DNA from: Saccharopolyspora gregorii
Lineage (GTDB): Bacteria > Actinomycetota > Actinomycetes > Mycobacteriales > Pseudonocardiaceae
DNA: 64,000 nt
Direction: 5' to 3'
Assembly: GCF_024734405.1 (NCBI RefSeq)
Contig: NZ_CP059556.1
Span: forward strand, 3,286,001-3,350,000
Positions 8,919-17,343 of the stretch are shown in pieces. A model generated the notes under the pieces. The model searched no databases and was not told the DNA's origin. It was given only the letters and a program-made list of their open reading frames with translations. Position numbers and translations under genes: made by a program. Positions within the stretch are counted from its first letter, which is position 1, and every line of letters begins with the position of its first letter.

Positions 8919-9488
8919 TCACCGACCGGCCACCGCTCGCCACATCGGGTGCAGCAGCGGACCGCCGGGCAGTTCGATCGGCGTGCCCAGGTCGGCGAAG
9001 CCCAGCCGCTGGTACAGCGCGCGGCTGGCGGTGCTGCTCGCCTCCAGGTACGTGGGCAGCCCGGCCCGGTCGCACTCGCGCAGGCTCGCGGCCAGCGCGG
9101 CCGTGCCCGCTCCGGCGCGCTGCCGGTGCGGCGGGACGCCGATCAGCGACAGGTACCAGTGCGCGACCAGCGGGTGCCGCTCCCCGGTGAGCTCGCCGAA
9201 GGTCGCGAACCGGTCGGCGAAGGGCCCGAGCAGCTCGTGGAGCCGCCGTTCCCCCTCGTCATCCAGCGTCTTGGGCGGCTCCCGCCCGTCGCCGCGGAAC
9301 CACACCTGCACCGCCGAACCCGTGGTGACCACGGCACCCGTGCGTTCGGCGTGCGCGACGGTCAGCTCGAACCACGCTTCGTACAGCGGTCTGCGCCGCG
9401 CGGGATCGGGCACCAGCCAGCAGGAGACCGCGTCGTGGACGAACGCGCTGACCAGCGTCCGGACGGGCAGGTCGAGGTCAGTTCGCAT
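8919..9488 (-). CDS. GNAT family N-acetyltransferase
   Basis: A 189-residue GNAT protein. The acetyl-CoA binding region is visible as WYLSLIGVPPHRQRAGAGTA (motif A, R/Q-x-x-G-x-G/A) at about residues 115-135, followed by motif B ATYLEASS-like residues and LYQRLGFADLG near the C-terminus. The first half, including VQVWFRGDG, matches the group of GNATs often annotated as putative acetyltransferases in Streptomyces. Substrate unknown. ATG at 9488 lies inside the end of the upstream permease gene (11-bp overlap), so it is probably its operon partner; a longer in-frame upstream start is a shadow of that gene. Confidence 0.82.
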   Translation of the reverse strand: MRTDLDLPVRTLVSAFVHDAVSCWLVPDPARRRPLYEAWFELTVAHAERTGAVVTTGSAVQVWFRGDGREPPKTLDDEGERRLHELLGPFADRFATFGELTGERHPLVAHWYLSLIGVPPHRQRAGAGTAALAASLRECDRAGLPTYLEASSTASRALYQRLGFADLGTPIELPGGPLLHPMWRAVAGR

Positions 9489-10995
9489 CGCCCGGCTCCT
9501 CGGCTCGATCGATCGTGGCGGATCGCGCTCCCATGCCGATCCGCGCGTAGGCATCCGGCCGGCGCACCCGCAGCACCGCGCCCCAGCAGAACCCGGCCAG
9601 CGCGACCGCCAGGTACGCGCCGGGCAGCGCCCACGCCGCCGCGGAACCCGGCGGCAGGCCCAGCACCGTGCCGAAGGAGTGCAGGGTCAGGACCAGGATC
9701 CCGGTGAGCACCACCGCCGCGATGCCCGGCGCCAGCAACGTCCGCCACCGCCCGCACCCGTGCCCCGGCACCCGCAGGAAGTAGCCGACGACGGCGAACG
9801 AGGTGGCGGTGACCAGGCACAGCACGCCGAGCGCTCCACCGGACGCACCCCAGAAGAACAGGTGGACGATCGGGTCCCACCCGGTCACCGCGAACAGCGC
9901 GATCACCAGCGCGGTGATGACGCTCTGCGTCACCGATCCCGCGGTGGGCGCCGAGGTGCGCGGGCTGGTGACCCCGAGCGCGCGCGGCCCGATGCCCTCC
10001 CGGCCGAGGGCGAACAGGTAGCGGGCACACACGTGGTGGAACGACAGCATGCCCGCGAACAGGCTCGTCACGTACAGCGCGGACCCGAGCGTGACCAGCG
10101 CGGCCGGCAGCCGCTCGGCGGCGAGCACGAACATCAGCTCGGTGGAGTGCTCCCCGGCGGCGGCCACGATCCGGTCCGGTCCGGTGGCCACGGTCAGCGC
10201 CCAGGTGGAGAGCCCGTAGATCCCGCCGATCAGCGCCAGCGACAGGTAGGTGGCGCGCCCGACGGTCCGCGGGTCGCGGGCCTCCTCCGCGAGCACCGTG
10301 GAGTTCTCGAAGCCGATGAACCCGGTGAAGGCGATCACCAGGATCACCCCGGCCGCGGCGGTGCCCAGCTGCAGCGGGTTCAAGGTGGTCAGCGTGACCC
10401 CCGGCTCGGCGGGGTCGGTGACGAACGCCAGGTCGTAGAGCAGGATCATCGCGATCTCGGCGAGCAGCAGCACGCCCAGCACGCGCCCGTTGACGTCGAT
10501 GCGCAGCACCCCGAGCACCGCGACGAGCCCGGTGCCCACCCCGGAGAACACCCACCACGGCAGCGCGGGCCCACCGGCCTGGTGCAGGAAGTCGGCCGCC
10601 CCCACCCCGCAACCGCCGACCAGGCTGACCTGCACCATCGCGTAGGCGAGCACGGCGACCCCGCCCGCTGCGGTGCCGCTGGTCCGGCCGAGCCCCTTCG
10701 CGATGTAGGCGTAGAACGCCCCCGCGTTCTCCACGTGCCGGGACATCGCCACGTAGCCGACGGCGAACAGGCCGAGGACGACCGCGACCGCCAGATAACC
10801 GACGGGGATGCCGTTCACGCCCGAGACGGCGAACCCGCTGACCGCTCCCCCGCCGACGACGGTCTCCGGGGCCGCCGCGGCGACGGTGAAGAAGATGATC
10901 GACCACATGCCGAGGCGGGAGGCGGCGAGCGAGTTCGCCACCGGTCCCGGGCGGGGTGATCGCTCCGCCGATCTGGGCAGGGTGGACGGTGGCAC
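9478..10995 (-). CDS. APC superfamily amino acid permease
   Basis: A 505-residue membrane protein with about 12 helices, starting with a short basic tail (STLPRSAERSPRPG), then SLAASRLGMWSIIFFTVAAAAPETVVGG, the helix-1 region that binds the substrate carboxylate in APC carriers (written here in parts: GMWSIIFFTVAA and APETVVGGGAV). Helix 6 shows GFIGFENSTVLAEEARDPRT, a family hallmark. It probably imports an amino acid or amine by proton exchange. The GTG at 10995 has GAGGAGAAC at good spacing. An in-frame ATG at 11277 overlaps the GPP34 stop by 4 bp and would add 94 Ala/Pro-rich residues; I prefer the shorter form. Confidence 0.82.
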   Translation of the reverse strand: MPPSTLPRSAERSPRPGPVANSLAASRLGMWSIIFFTVAAAAPETVVGGGAVSGFAVSGVNGIPVGYLAVAVVLGLFAVGYVAMSRHVENAGAFYAYIAKGLGRTSGTAAGGVAVLAYAMVQVSLVGGCGVGAADFLHQAGGPALPWWVFSGVGTGLVAVLGVLRIDVNGRVLGVLLLAEIAMILLYDLAFVTDPAEPGVTLTTLNPLQLGTAAAGVILVIAFTGFIGFENSTVLAEEARDPRTVGRATYLSLALIGGIYGLSTWALTVATGPDRIVAAAGEHSTELMFVLAAERLPAALVTLGSALYVTSLFAGMLSFHHVCARYLFALGREGIGPRALGVTSPRTSAPTAGSVTQSVITALVIALFAVTGWDPIVHLFFWGASGGALGVLCLVTATSFAVVGYFLRVPGHGCGRWRTLLAPGIAAVVLTGILVLTLHSFGTVLGLPPGSAAAWALPGAYLAVALAGFCWGAVLRVRRPDAYARIGMGARSATIDRAEEPGDAN

Positions 10996-11273
10996 GGTCG
11001 GTTCTCCTCGCTGGTCGGGGTGGGTCGGGTCGTCCGCGGTGCCCCGCGGGCGTCCGGTGTTCGGACGTGGTACCGGAGCCGCTGCGGTGCGGAACTCGGC
11101 TGCCGCGGCCGGGAACTCGCCTGCAGCGGTGCAGGCCTTCCCCGGCGCGGCGGGGAACTCGTTGCCGCCGTGCGGGTGCTCTCCCCGCCTCGGTGCGGGT
11201 GCCGGTGCGGGCTCCGCGGTCCCGCTGTCGGGTCGGTGCGCCGGGCCGCGGATCCGCTTCCGGGGTACCGCGT
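10996..11273 (-). other. Low-complexity spacer or alternative permease N-terminus
   Basis: This 278-bp gap stays open in the permease frame and encodes an Ala/Pro-rich stretch with repeated EF(P/R)AA units (GEFPAAAAEFRTAAAPV). The DNA shows recurring GGAACTCG blocks. It may be untranslated spacer between GPP34 and the permease, or a disordered N-terminal extension if the ATG at 11277 is used. Confidence 0.4.
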
Positions 11274-12110
11274 TCATCTCCGCGGGGTCATGGCCCACTG
11301 CTCGCGGGCGGCGGTCACCTCCGCGACGACGGTGCGCAGGCCCGCGGGCAGCCGGGGCAGCCACTGCTCGGCCCGCTGCTCCGCGCGGCGCTGCACGGGG
11401 CGGGGCAGGCCGAGCCGGCCGGTGACGCCGGTGCCGGTGACCAGCAGGGCCAGCGCGACCTCGGCCTGGGCGTCCGGGACGGTGATCATCCCGGAGCGGA
11501 TCGCGGCGGATTCCTCGTGCGCGAACGTGTCCACCACCGCCTCCGCCGGGTCGCGCTGGTCGAGCCGGACCGGGCGCCAGGCGACCGCGGGCCCGGCGCG
11601 CCACCCGGCGGTGACCGGCACCTCGCGGACCACGTCGATGATGGTGAGGCGGGCGCGGACCTTCTCGGTCGCCGTGCCGGACAGGTACTGGATCCAGGTG
11701 CGCACCGAGTGCTGCGGCTCGGAGCGGATCTCGCGCAGCACCGACCAGGACAGGAAGTCCGGCGGCATGCCCTTGCCCGCCGGGCGGACGGTGGGCAGCA
11801 CGCCGATCTCGTCTTCCAGCAGCAGTTCGGCGAGCAGGCCGCCCGCGCAACCGAGCGCGACCAGCTTGGGGTCCACCCGCGCGGCGAGCCGGTCGGTGCC
11901 AGTGTGCGCCACCAGGAAGTAGCGGTCGGCCAGCCGCAGCGGGATGCGGCCGGTGCGGGTGGCCCGTTCCCGGGACGCGCGTTCCGCGCGCGGATCCGGC
12001 GCCCGGGCGTCCGGACCTTCCTCGTCCGGCGGGTCCGGTGACGTGGTCAGGACGGCTCGCGGCAGCCGGCGCGACCGGCCGCCGTTCACCGCGCCCTCGT
12101 GGATCGGCAT
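11274..12110 (-). CDS. GPP34 family phosphoprotein
   Basis: A 278-residue protein with the GPP34 (GOLPH3/Vps74-like) fold. Key segments are PLRLADRYFLVAHT, LVALGCAGGLLAELLLED, VLREIRSEPQHSVRTWIQYLS-like helices, and an all-alpha C-terminus ending AGLRTVVAEVTAAREQW. Eukaryotic GOLPH3 binds PI4P on Golgi membranes; the role of the many actinobacterial paralogues is unknown. An N-terminal ~50-residue Arg/Pro/Asp-rich segment precedes the domain. ATG at 12110 is chosen; GTG at 12116 is also possible. It appears to head a minus-strand group with the permease and GNAT. The 459-bp region upstream is divergent with the ABC exporter. Confidence 0.78.
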   Translation of the reverse strand: MPIHEGAVNGGRSRRLPRAVLTTSPDPPDEEGPDARAPDPRAERASRERATRTGRIPLRLADRYFLVAHTGTDRLAARVDPKLVALGCAGGLLAELLLEDEIGVLPTVRPAGKGMPPDFLSWSVLREIRSEPQHSVRTWIQYLSGTATEKVRARLTIIDVVREVPVTAGWRAGPAVAWRPVRLDQRDPAEAVVDTFAHEESAAIRSGMITVPDAQAEVALALLVTGTGVTGRLGLPRPVQRRAEQRAEQWLPRLPAGLRTVVAEVTAAREQWAMTPRR

Positions 12111-12569
12111 GAACACCCCAGTGACTCGGTTTCCCCCGGGAAACACCCTCGCGACGACGACTCCGCAGCGTTTCCAACCCGGGACACAGCGTAATCGTTC
12201 CCGGTCCGGGCCAAGATCCTCCAGAAGCGCGATGTTCGCTGTGATCAAGCCGACCCGACTTCGCTCGTTCGAGTGGTCATCAGTGGTCCGGCGTCGGAAA
12301 CCCCTTGACGCGGAACGACTTCCCCTCCGAAAGCGGGCGCTCGCGGCACCGGCGGCGGGGCGCTCCGGAACACCCGGCCGCTCCCGGGCGTTTGACTTCG
12401 AGTTAACGCGAACTAGCACGATCGGCGCCGACCCACCACGAACGGCGCCGCGCCCGGCCCGCACCGCGGTCCCGTCCCAGGACGCCGCCCGCACCGGCCG
12501 CGCACCGCACCGGCTCCGCGACCGACCCGAACCGGCCGGCGGAGCCGCCACACCGAGAGGAACCACCAC
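12111..12569. other. 459-bp divergent intergenic region
   Basis: The gap between GPP34 and the ABC exporter holds no convincing ORF. It has locally lower GC around 12190-12300 and a palindrome with promoter-like boxes near 12392-12419. A stretch with TTTCCCCCGGGAAA (12130-12143) forms a short inverted repeat near the GPP34 start. Otherwise nothing is recognised. Confidence 0.5.
12392..12419 (+). promoter_or_regulatory. Candidate promoter/operator for the ABC exporter
   Basis: TTGACT at 12392-12397 is 5/6 to the consensus -35; TAGCAC at 12414-12419, 16 nt on, is a weak -10. Between them lies TTCGAGTTAACGCGAA (12397-12412), a 16-bp palindrome with a single mismatched pair centred on GTTAAC, a plausible repressor site. 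About 150 nt of leader would separate it from the exporter start. Confidence 0.45.
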
Positions 12570-14450
12570 ATGACCAGCTGGGAGACGATGCGCTCCTTCG
12601 CCAGCGACGACTCGGTGACCAGGCAGCGCCTGGCACCCGGGCTCGCCAGGCGGATCGCGCGCTACGCCCGCCCGTACCTGCGCGACATCGTCCCGTTCCT
12701 GGTGCTGGTCGCCGCGGCCGCCGTGCTCGGCGTGGTGACCCCGCTACTGTTCAAGGCGATCATCGACCACGGCATCCTGCCGCGGAACCCGGGCGTGGTG
12801 CTGTGGCTGGCGCTGGCCGTCGCCCTGGTCGCGGTGCTGGAGGCCGGGATGTCGCTGCTGCAGCGCTGGTACTCCGCGAAGCTCGGCGAAGGCCTCATCT
12901 ACGACCTGCGCTCCGAGGTGTTCGACCACGTGCAGCGGATGCCGGTCGCGTTCTTCGTGCGGGCGCAGACCGGATCGCTGGTCAGCAGGCTCAACACCGA
13001 CGTGATCGGCGCCCAGCGCGCGCTGACCAGCACCCTGTCCTCGGTGGTGTCGAACGTGCTGAGCCTGGTGCTGGTGCTGGCGACGATGTTCACGCTGTCC
13101 TGGCAGATCACGCTGATCGCGCTGGCGCTGCTGCCGCTGTTCCTGCTGCCGGTGCGCTGGGTCGGCCGCCGGTTGCAGCGGATCACCCGCGAGCAGATGA
13201 AGACCGACGCCGAGCTGAGCTCGCTGATGACGGAGCGCTTCGGCGTCGGCGGCGCGATGCTGGCGAAGCTCTACGGCCGGGCCGACGAGGAGGCCGGGAT
13301 GTTCTCCTCCCGGGCGGCGCGGGTCCGCGACCTGGGCGTGGTCTCGGCGATGTACAGCCGGGTGTTCTTCGTGGCGCTGACCCTGCTGGCCTCGCTGGCC
13401 ACGGCCGTGGTGTACGGGCTCGGCGGCGGGCTGGTGATCTCCGGGGCGTTCGAGCTGGGCACGCTGGTGGCGCTGGCGACGCTGCTGAGCAGGCTCTACG
13501 GCCCGCTGACCGCGCTGTCCAACGTGCACGTGGACGTGATGACGGCGCTGGTCAGCTTCGACCGGGTCTTCGAGGTGCTGGACCTGCGGCCGATGGTCGA
13601 GGAGAAGCCGGACGCGGTGGTGCTCGACTCCCGGACCGAGCCGGCGGCCGTCGAGTTCGACGGGGTGTCGTTCCGCTACCCGGCCTCCGCGGAGGTGTCG
13701 CTGGCCTCGCTGGAGTCGGTGGCGCGCCCGGAGAGCGCCCCGGCGCACGAGGTGCTGCACGACATCAGCTTCCGCGCCGAGCCGGGCCAGACCATCGCCC
13801 TGGTGGGGCATTCCGGCGCGGGGAAGACGACGATCACGCACCTCGCGGGACGGCTCTATGACGTCGACGCGGGCAGCGTCCGGGTCGGCGGGCACGACGT
13901 GCGGGACGTGGCGCTGCGTTCGCTGTACTCGACGGTCGGCGTGGTCACCCAGGACGCGCACCTGTTCCACGACACGATCCGCGCGAACCTGGCCTACGCG
14001 CGGCCCGGGGCGTCCGACGCCGACCTGCTGGCCGCGCTGCGCACCGCGCAGCTGCAGGATCTGGTGGCCGACCTGCCGGACGGGCTGGACACGGTGGTCG
14101 GCGACCGCGGCTACCGGCTCTCCGGCGGGGAAAAGCAGCGGCTGGCGATCGCGCGGTTGCTGCTGAAGGCACCGCCGGTGGTGGTGCTGGACGAGGCCAC
14201 CGCGCACCTGGATTCGGAGTCGGAGGCGGCGGTGCAGCGGGCGCTGTCCACGGCGCTGGCCGGGCGGACCGCGTTGGTGATCGCGCACCGGCTCTCCACG
14301 ATCCGCGAGGCGGACCGGATCCTGGTGATCTCCGGTGGCCGCATCGCCGAGCAGGGCACCCATGCCGATCTGCTCGCCCGCGACGGCCTCTACGCGGAGC
14401 TGTACCGCACCCAGTTCGCCGATTCCGCGGAGGCCGCCTCGACCACCTGA
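12570..14450 (+). CDS. ABC exporter, fused permease and ATPase (MdlB/LmrA-like)
   Basis: A 626-residue half-transporter. Residues ~30-340 form a six-helix exporter membrane domain with VQRMPVAFFVRAQTGSLVSR, typical of type IV exporters. The ATPase has Walker A GHSGAGKTT near residue 412, the signature LSGGEKQR near 517, Walker B VVVLDEATAHLD near 537 and the H-loop in IAHRLSTI. It works as a homodimer in the cytoplasmic membrane, most likely exporting a lipid, peptide or drug; substrate unknown. ATG at 12570 follows GAGAGGAACC. It is a single-gene unit. The linker SAEVSLASLESVARPESAPA inside the ATPase domain is a modest insertion. Confidence 0.9.
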   Translation: MTSWETMRSFASDDSVTRQRLAPGLARRIARYARPYLRDIVPFLVLVAAAAVLGVVTPLLFKAIIDHGILPRNPGVVLWLALAVALVAVLEAGMSLLQRWYSAKLGEGLIYDLRSEVFDHVQRMPVAFFVRAQTGSLVSRLNTDVIGAQRALTSTLSSVVSNVLSLVLVLATMFTLSWQITLIALALLPLFLLPVRWVGRRLQRITREQMKTDAELSSLMTERFGVGGAMLAKLYGRADEEAGMFSSRAARVRDLGVVSAMYSRVFFVALTLLASLATAVVYGLGGGLVISGAFELGTLVALATLLSRLYGPLTALSNVHVDVMTALVSFDRVFEVLDLRPMVEEKPDAVVLDSRTEPAAVEFDGVSFRYPASAEVSLASLESVARPESAPAHEVLHDISFRAEPGQTIALVGHSGAGKTTITHLAGRLYDVDAGSVRVGGHDVRDVALRSLYSTVGVVTQDAHLFHDTIRANLAYARPGASDADLLAALRTAQLQDLVADLPDGLDTVVGDRGYRLSGGEKQRLAIARLLLKAPPVVVLDEATAHLDSESEAAVQRALSTALAGRTALVIAHRLSTIREADRILVISGGRIAEQGTHADLLARDGLYAELYRTQFADSAEAASTT

Positions 14451-14757
14451 TCCACCGCGGGCGTGCGGCCCGCCGAAACCCGGCGGCCCGCGCGCCCGCA
14501 CCCGACGCGCCGGACGACGATGCCTCCGCGGGCGCATCACTCCGGCCCGCGACCGGTCCCGCACCTCAAGCTCGTTCGAGGTCTCCGTCCGGCCCCACCC
14601 CGGCCACCGCCATCTGCAACGGGTGGCCGCCGCGAACGAACACCACGGAGCTCCACCGCGAGGTGCTCAAGAACCTGCGGCCCGCCAAGCCGAACCCACG
14701 CATTTTCGATCTTCCGCCGGCAGGCTCCGGCGTCCTTCGGGCGCAGGCCCTCCGCGG
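14451..14757. other. 307-bp convergent intergenic region
   Basis: It separates the ABC exporter and the MarR gene, whose stop codons face each other. Just after the exporter stop the GC-rich run GTGCGGCCCGCCG-AAACC-CGGCGGCCCGCGC can fold imperfectly and may end transcription. The rest shows no ORF, repeat or promoter that I can support. Confidence 0.4.
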
Positions 14758-15246
14758 TCAGTCGGTGAGGGGGCGGGTACCCCTGTGGCCGTCCGGGTCG
14801 ATGCGGCGGAGCATCGCGCCGCAGATCTCCCCCATCTGCTGGACCTGCGGGCCGGTGAGCGCGTCGAGCACCAGGTCGCGGACCCGTTCGACGTGCCCGG
14901 GCGCGGCTTCGACGACCTTGCGGTACCCGGCATCGGTGAGCTCGGCGAGGTTGCTGCGGCCGTCCCGGTCCGAGCGGGCGCGGCGCACCCAGCCGTTCTT
15001 CTCCAGCCGCGCCACCACGTGCGAGACGCGGGACGGCGAGGCGCTGGCGCGGGCGGCGAGGTCGCTCATCCGCAGCGACCGGTCGGGGCGTTCGGAGAGC
15101 ATCGCCATCACCCAGTAGCCGAAGTGCGTGACACCGGAGTCGCGCTGCAGCTGGGAGTCGAGCGCGGGCGGCAGCAGGGTCATGAGCATCGCGAGCTGGC
15201 GCCATGCCTGCTGCTCTTCGTCGGTCAACCAGCGCGGCTCGTCCAC
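14758..15246 (-). CDS. MarR family transcriptional regulator
   Basis: A 162-residue MarR protein. The core is LTDEEQQAWRQLAMLMTLLP, the HTH region LRMSDLAARASASPSRVSHV (residues ~58-77), and the wing RARSDRDGRSNLAELTDAGY. MarR repressors next to ring-cleavage or quinone-handling enzymes usually sense phenols or quinones. It reads divergently from a LigB-type dioxygenase with 83 bp between them. The GTG start has no Shine-Dalgarno; TAGACT lies exactly 6 nt upstream, so the message is probably leaderless. Confidence 0.9.
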   Translation of the reverse strand: MDEPRWLTDEEQQAWRQLAMLMTLLPPALDSQLQRDSGVTHFGYWVMAMLSERPDRSLRMSDLAARASASPSRVSHVVARLEKNGWVRRARSDRDGRSNLAELTDAGYRKVVEAAPGHVERVRDLVLDALTGPQVQQMGEICGAMLRRIDPDGHRGTRPLTD

Positions 15247-15252
15247 CGGACC

Positions 15253-15314
15253 AGTCTAACCAGACCGGTTGAGTCGACCTGCGGCTTTGCCTATCCTAAT
15301 ATTTGAAGCTTCAA
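15253..15314. promoter_or_regulatory. Divergent promoters and palindromic operator, MarR / dioxygenase
   Basis: For the dioxygenase: TTGAGT (15269-15274), 17-bp spacer, TATCCT (15292-15297). For the MarR gene on the minus strand: -10 TAGACT (15253-15258) 6 nt before its GTG. A perfect 12-bp palindrome TTGAAGCTTCAA (15303-15314) lies at the dioxygenase transcription start, and GTCT-AACC-AGAC (15254-15265) overlaps the MarR -10. Either could be bound by the MarR protein; the former is the stronger candidate. Confidence 0.65.
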
Positions 15315-15329
15315 TCAAAGGAGTAGGCG

Positions 15330-16121
15330 ATGACCGCAGCGCACCCCGGGCCGATGCCTGCCCTCTACCTCAGCCACGGAGCGCCACCGCTGGTCGACGA
15401 CGAGCTGTGGACCGGCCAGCTGGCCGGGTGGAGCGCCGCCCTGCCGCACCCGCGCGCCATCCTGGTGATCTCCGCGCACTGGGAGTCCGCGCCGCTGATG
15501 CTCGGCGCCACCGACACCGGGGTGCCGCTGACCTACGACTTCACCGGCTTCGCCGAGCGCTACTACCGCACCGAGTACCGCAGCCCGGGCGCCCCGGAGC
15601 TCGCCGCGCGGGTCGCCGCCCTGATGCCGGACGCCGAACCGGTCGCGCACCTGCCACGACGCGGGCTCGACCACGGGGCGTACGTCCCGCTGACCGTGAT
15701 GTACCCGGACGCCGACGTCCCGGTGCTGCAGATGTCGCTGCCCACCCTGGACCCGACCCGCCTGCTGGAGATCGGGCGCAGGCTCCGGCCATTGCGCGAC
15801 GACGGCGTGCTGATCATCGGCTCCGGGTTCACCACGCACGGGCTGCCGTTCCTCACCGACCCGAGCCCGCGCGCCGCCGCGCCCACCTGGTCGCAGGAGT
15901 TCGACCTGTGGGCCGGGGAGGCGCTGGCCCGCGGCGCCGTGGACGAGCTGGCCGCCTACGCCGACCACGCCCCCGGGATGCCCTACGCGCACCCGACGGC
16001 CGAGCACTTCGCGCCGCTGTTCGTCACCCTCGGCGCCGCGACCGACCCGGAGGCGCCGCCGGAGCAGCTCATCGACGGCTACTGGATGGGCCTGGCCAAG
16101 CGTTCGTTCCAGGTGGCCTGA
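15330..16121 (+). CDS. LigB/DODA-type class III extradiol dioxygenase (YgiD-like)
   Basis: A 263-residue single-domain enzyme of the class III extradiol/4,5-DOPA dioxygenase family. Metal ligands and catalytic residues are recognisable in PALYLSHGAPPL (His), VISAHWES (His), RGLDHGAYVPLTVMYPDADV and a late His in SGFTTHGLPF. Family members cleave catechols; many bacterial YgiD homologues have DOPA dioxygenase activity, but the true substrate is unknown. ATG at 15330 follows AAAGGAG. Divergent MarR control with a palindrome at the start site suggests induction by a catechol or quinone. Confidence 0.87.
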   Translation: MTAAHPGPMPALYLSHGAPPLVDDELWTGQLAGWSAALPHPRAILVISAHWESAPLMLGATDTGVPLTYDFTGFAERYYRTEYRSPGAPELAARVAALMPDAEPVAHLPRRGLDHGAYVPLTVMYPDADVPVLQMSLPTLDPTRLLEIGRRLRPLRDDGVLIIGSGFTTHGLPFLTDPSPRAAAPTWSQEFDLWAGEALARGAVDELAAYADHAPGMPYAHPTAEHFAPLFVTLGAATDPEAPPEQLIDGYWMGLAKRSFQVA

Positions 16122-16153
16122 CCGGCCGCGGCCAGGTCGGCGGCCCGCCGGCG

Positions 16154-16254
16154 AGGCCGGGCACTCCTCGGCGAGCCAGGGCGCTCCTCAGCCAGGCCGG
16201 GCACTCCTCGGCGAGGACGGACGGTCTGCGGCGCGGCCGGGCCGGTCCGCAGCG
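16154..16254. repeat. 20-bp tandem repeat between convergent genes
   Basis: The unit AGGCCGGGCACTCCTCGGCG occurs identically at 16154-16173 and 16194-16213, with a degenerate unit between them (16174-16193) and two more decayed units up to about 16254. It fills the gap between the dioxygenase and PHP gene stops. No coding role is seen. Confidence 0.75.
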
Positions 16255-16306
16255 AGCATCTGCCGAGCGCCGGGAGAAACCGCCCGACCAGCGCCTCGGC
16301 ACGACC

Positions 16307-17263
16307 TCAGCCCGCGTTGACGATCCGTTCCGCCGGGATGCCGCAGCGCTCGGCGCGGGCGCACCCGTGGATCTGCCAGTCCAGCTGGCCCGGAGCGTGC
16401 GCGTCGGAGTCGATCGCGAACTCGCAGCCCAGCTCGAAGGCCCGCCCGAGCAGCTCCATCGGCGGATCCAGCCGCTCCGGCCGCGAATTGATCTCGACGG
16501 CGACGCCGTGGTCGCGGCAGGCGCGGAACACCTCCTCCGGGTCGAACTCCGACGGCGGCCGCTTCGAGCGCAACCGGCCGGTGCAGTGCCCCAGCACGTC
16601 CACCCGCGGGTGCACGACCGCCGCGCACATCCGGCGGGTCATCTCCCGACGCGGCATCCGCAGCTTGGAGTGCACGCTCGCCACCACCACGTCCAGCTCG
16701 GCGAGCAGCCCCGGGTCCTGGTCGAGCGCGCCGTCGTCGAGGACGTCCACCTCGATGCCGGTGCGGATCCGGAACGGGGCGAGCTCGACGTTCAGCTCGG
16801 CCACCAGCTCCAGCTGGGCGCGCAGCCGCTCGGCGCTCAGCCCGCGCGCGACGGTCAACCGCGGCGAGTGGTCGGTGAGCGCGATCCACTCGTGCCCGAG
16901 GTCCCGCGCGGTGCGGGCCATCTCGGCGACCGGGCTGCCGCCGTCGGACCAGTCGGAGTGGGTGTGGCAGTCCCCGCGCAGCCTGGCCCGCAACCCGCGT
17001 CCCTCCCCCGGTTCGGGCGCGTCCGCGCGCAGCCGCGCGAGGTAGTCCGGGGTGCGGCCGCGCACCGCCTGCTCGATCACGCCCGCGGTGGTGCGGCCGA
17101 TGCCGGGCAGCTCGGTCAGCCGCCCGTCCGAGGTGCGCTGCTCCAGGTCGTCGTGCCGGGCGACGACGTCGGCGGCGCGGCGGAACGCGCGCACCCGGAA
17201 CGCGGGCTCGTCCGCGCGCTCCAGCAGGAACGCGATCTCCCGCAGTGCGGCACCGGGGTCCAT
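16307..17263 (-). CDS. PHP domain phosphoesterase with helix-hairpin-helix (PolX-like C-terminus)
   Basis: A 318-residue protein. Residues ~1-75 hold a Pol beta-like 8-kDa region with the HhH motif LPGIGRTTAGVIEQAV. Residues ~95-318 form a PHP domain with the full metal-binding set: DCHTHSDWSDGG, LTDHSPRL, TGIEVDV, VASVHSKL, VLGHCTGR and IDSDAHAPGQ. The polymerase catalytic domain of PolX is absent, so this is the stand-alone PHP form seen in actinobacteria, perhaps a 3'-phosphatase or nuclease in DNA repair, or a histidinol-phosphatase-like enzyme. GGAGG abuts the ATG. The gene stands alone. Confidence 0.85.
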   Translation of the reverse strand: MDPGAALREIAFLLERADEPAFRVRAFRRAADVVARHDDLEQRTSDGRLTELPGIGRTTAGVIEQAVRGRTPDYLARLRADAPEPGEGRGLRARLRGDCHTHSDWSDGGSPVAEMARTARDLGHEWIALTDHSPRLTVARGLSAERLRAQLELVAELNVELAPFRIRTGIEVDVLDDGALDQDPGLLAELDVVVASVHSKLRMPRREMTRRMCAAVVHPRVDVLGHCTGRLRSKRPPSEFDPEEVFRACRDHGVAVEINSRPERLDPPMELLGRAFELGCEFAIDSDAHAPGQLDWQIHGCARAERCGIPAERIVNAG

Positions 17264-17343
17264 CCTCCGTTGGTAACCGGTCCTCGCCGCGGTCGCACTC
17301 CGGCGGGAGGATGCGCACGGACCAGGCCGGCACGGGAGGCACG

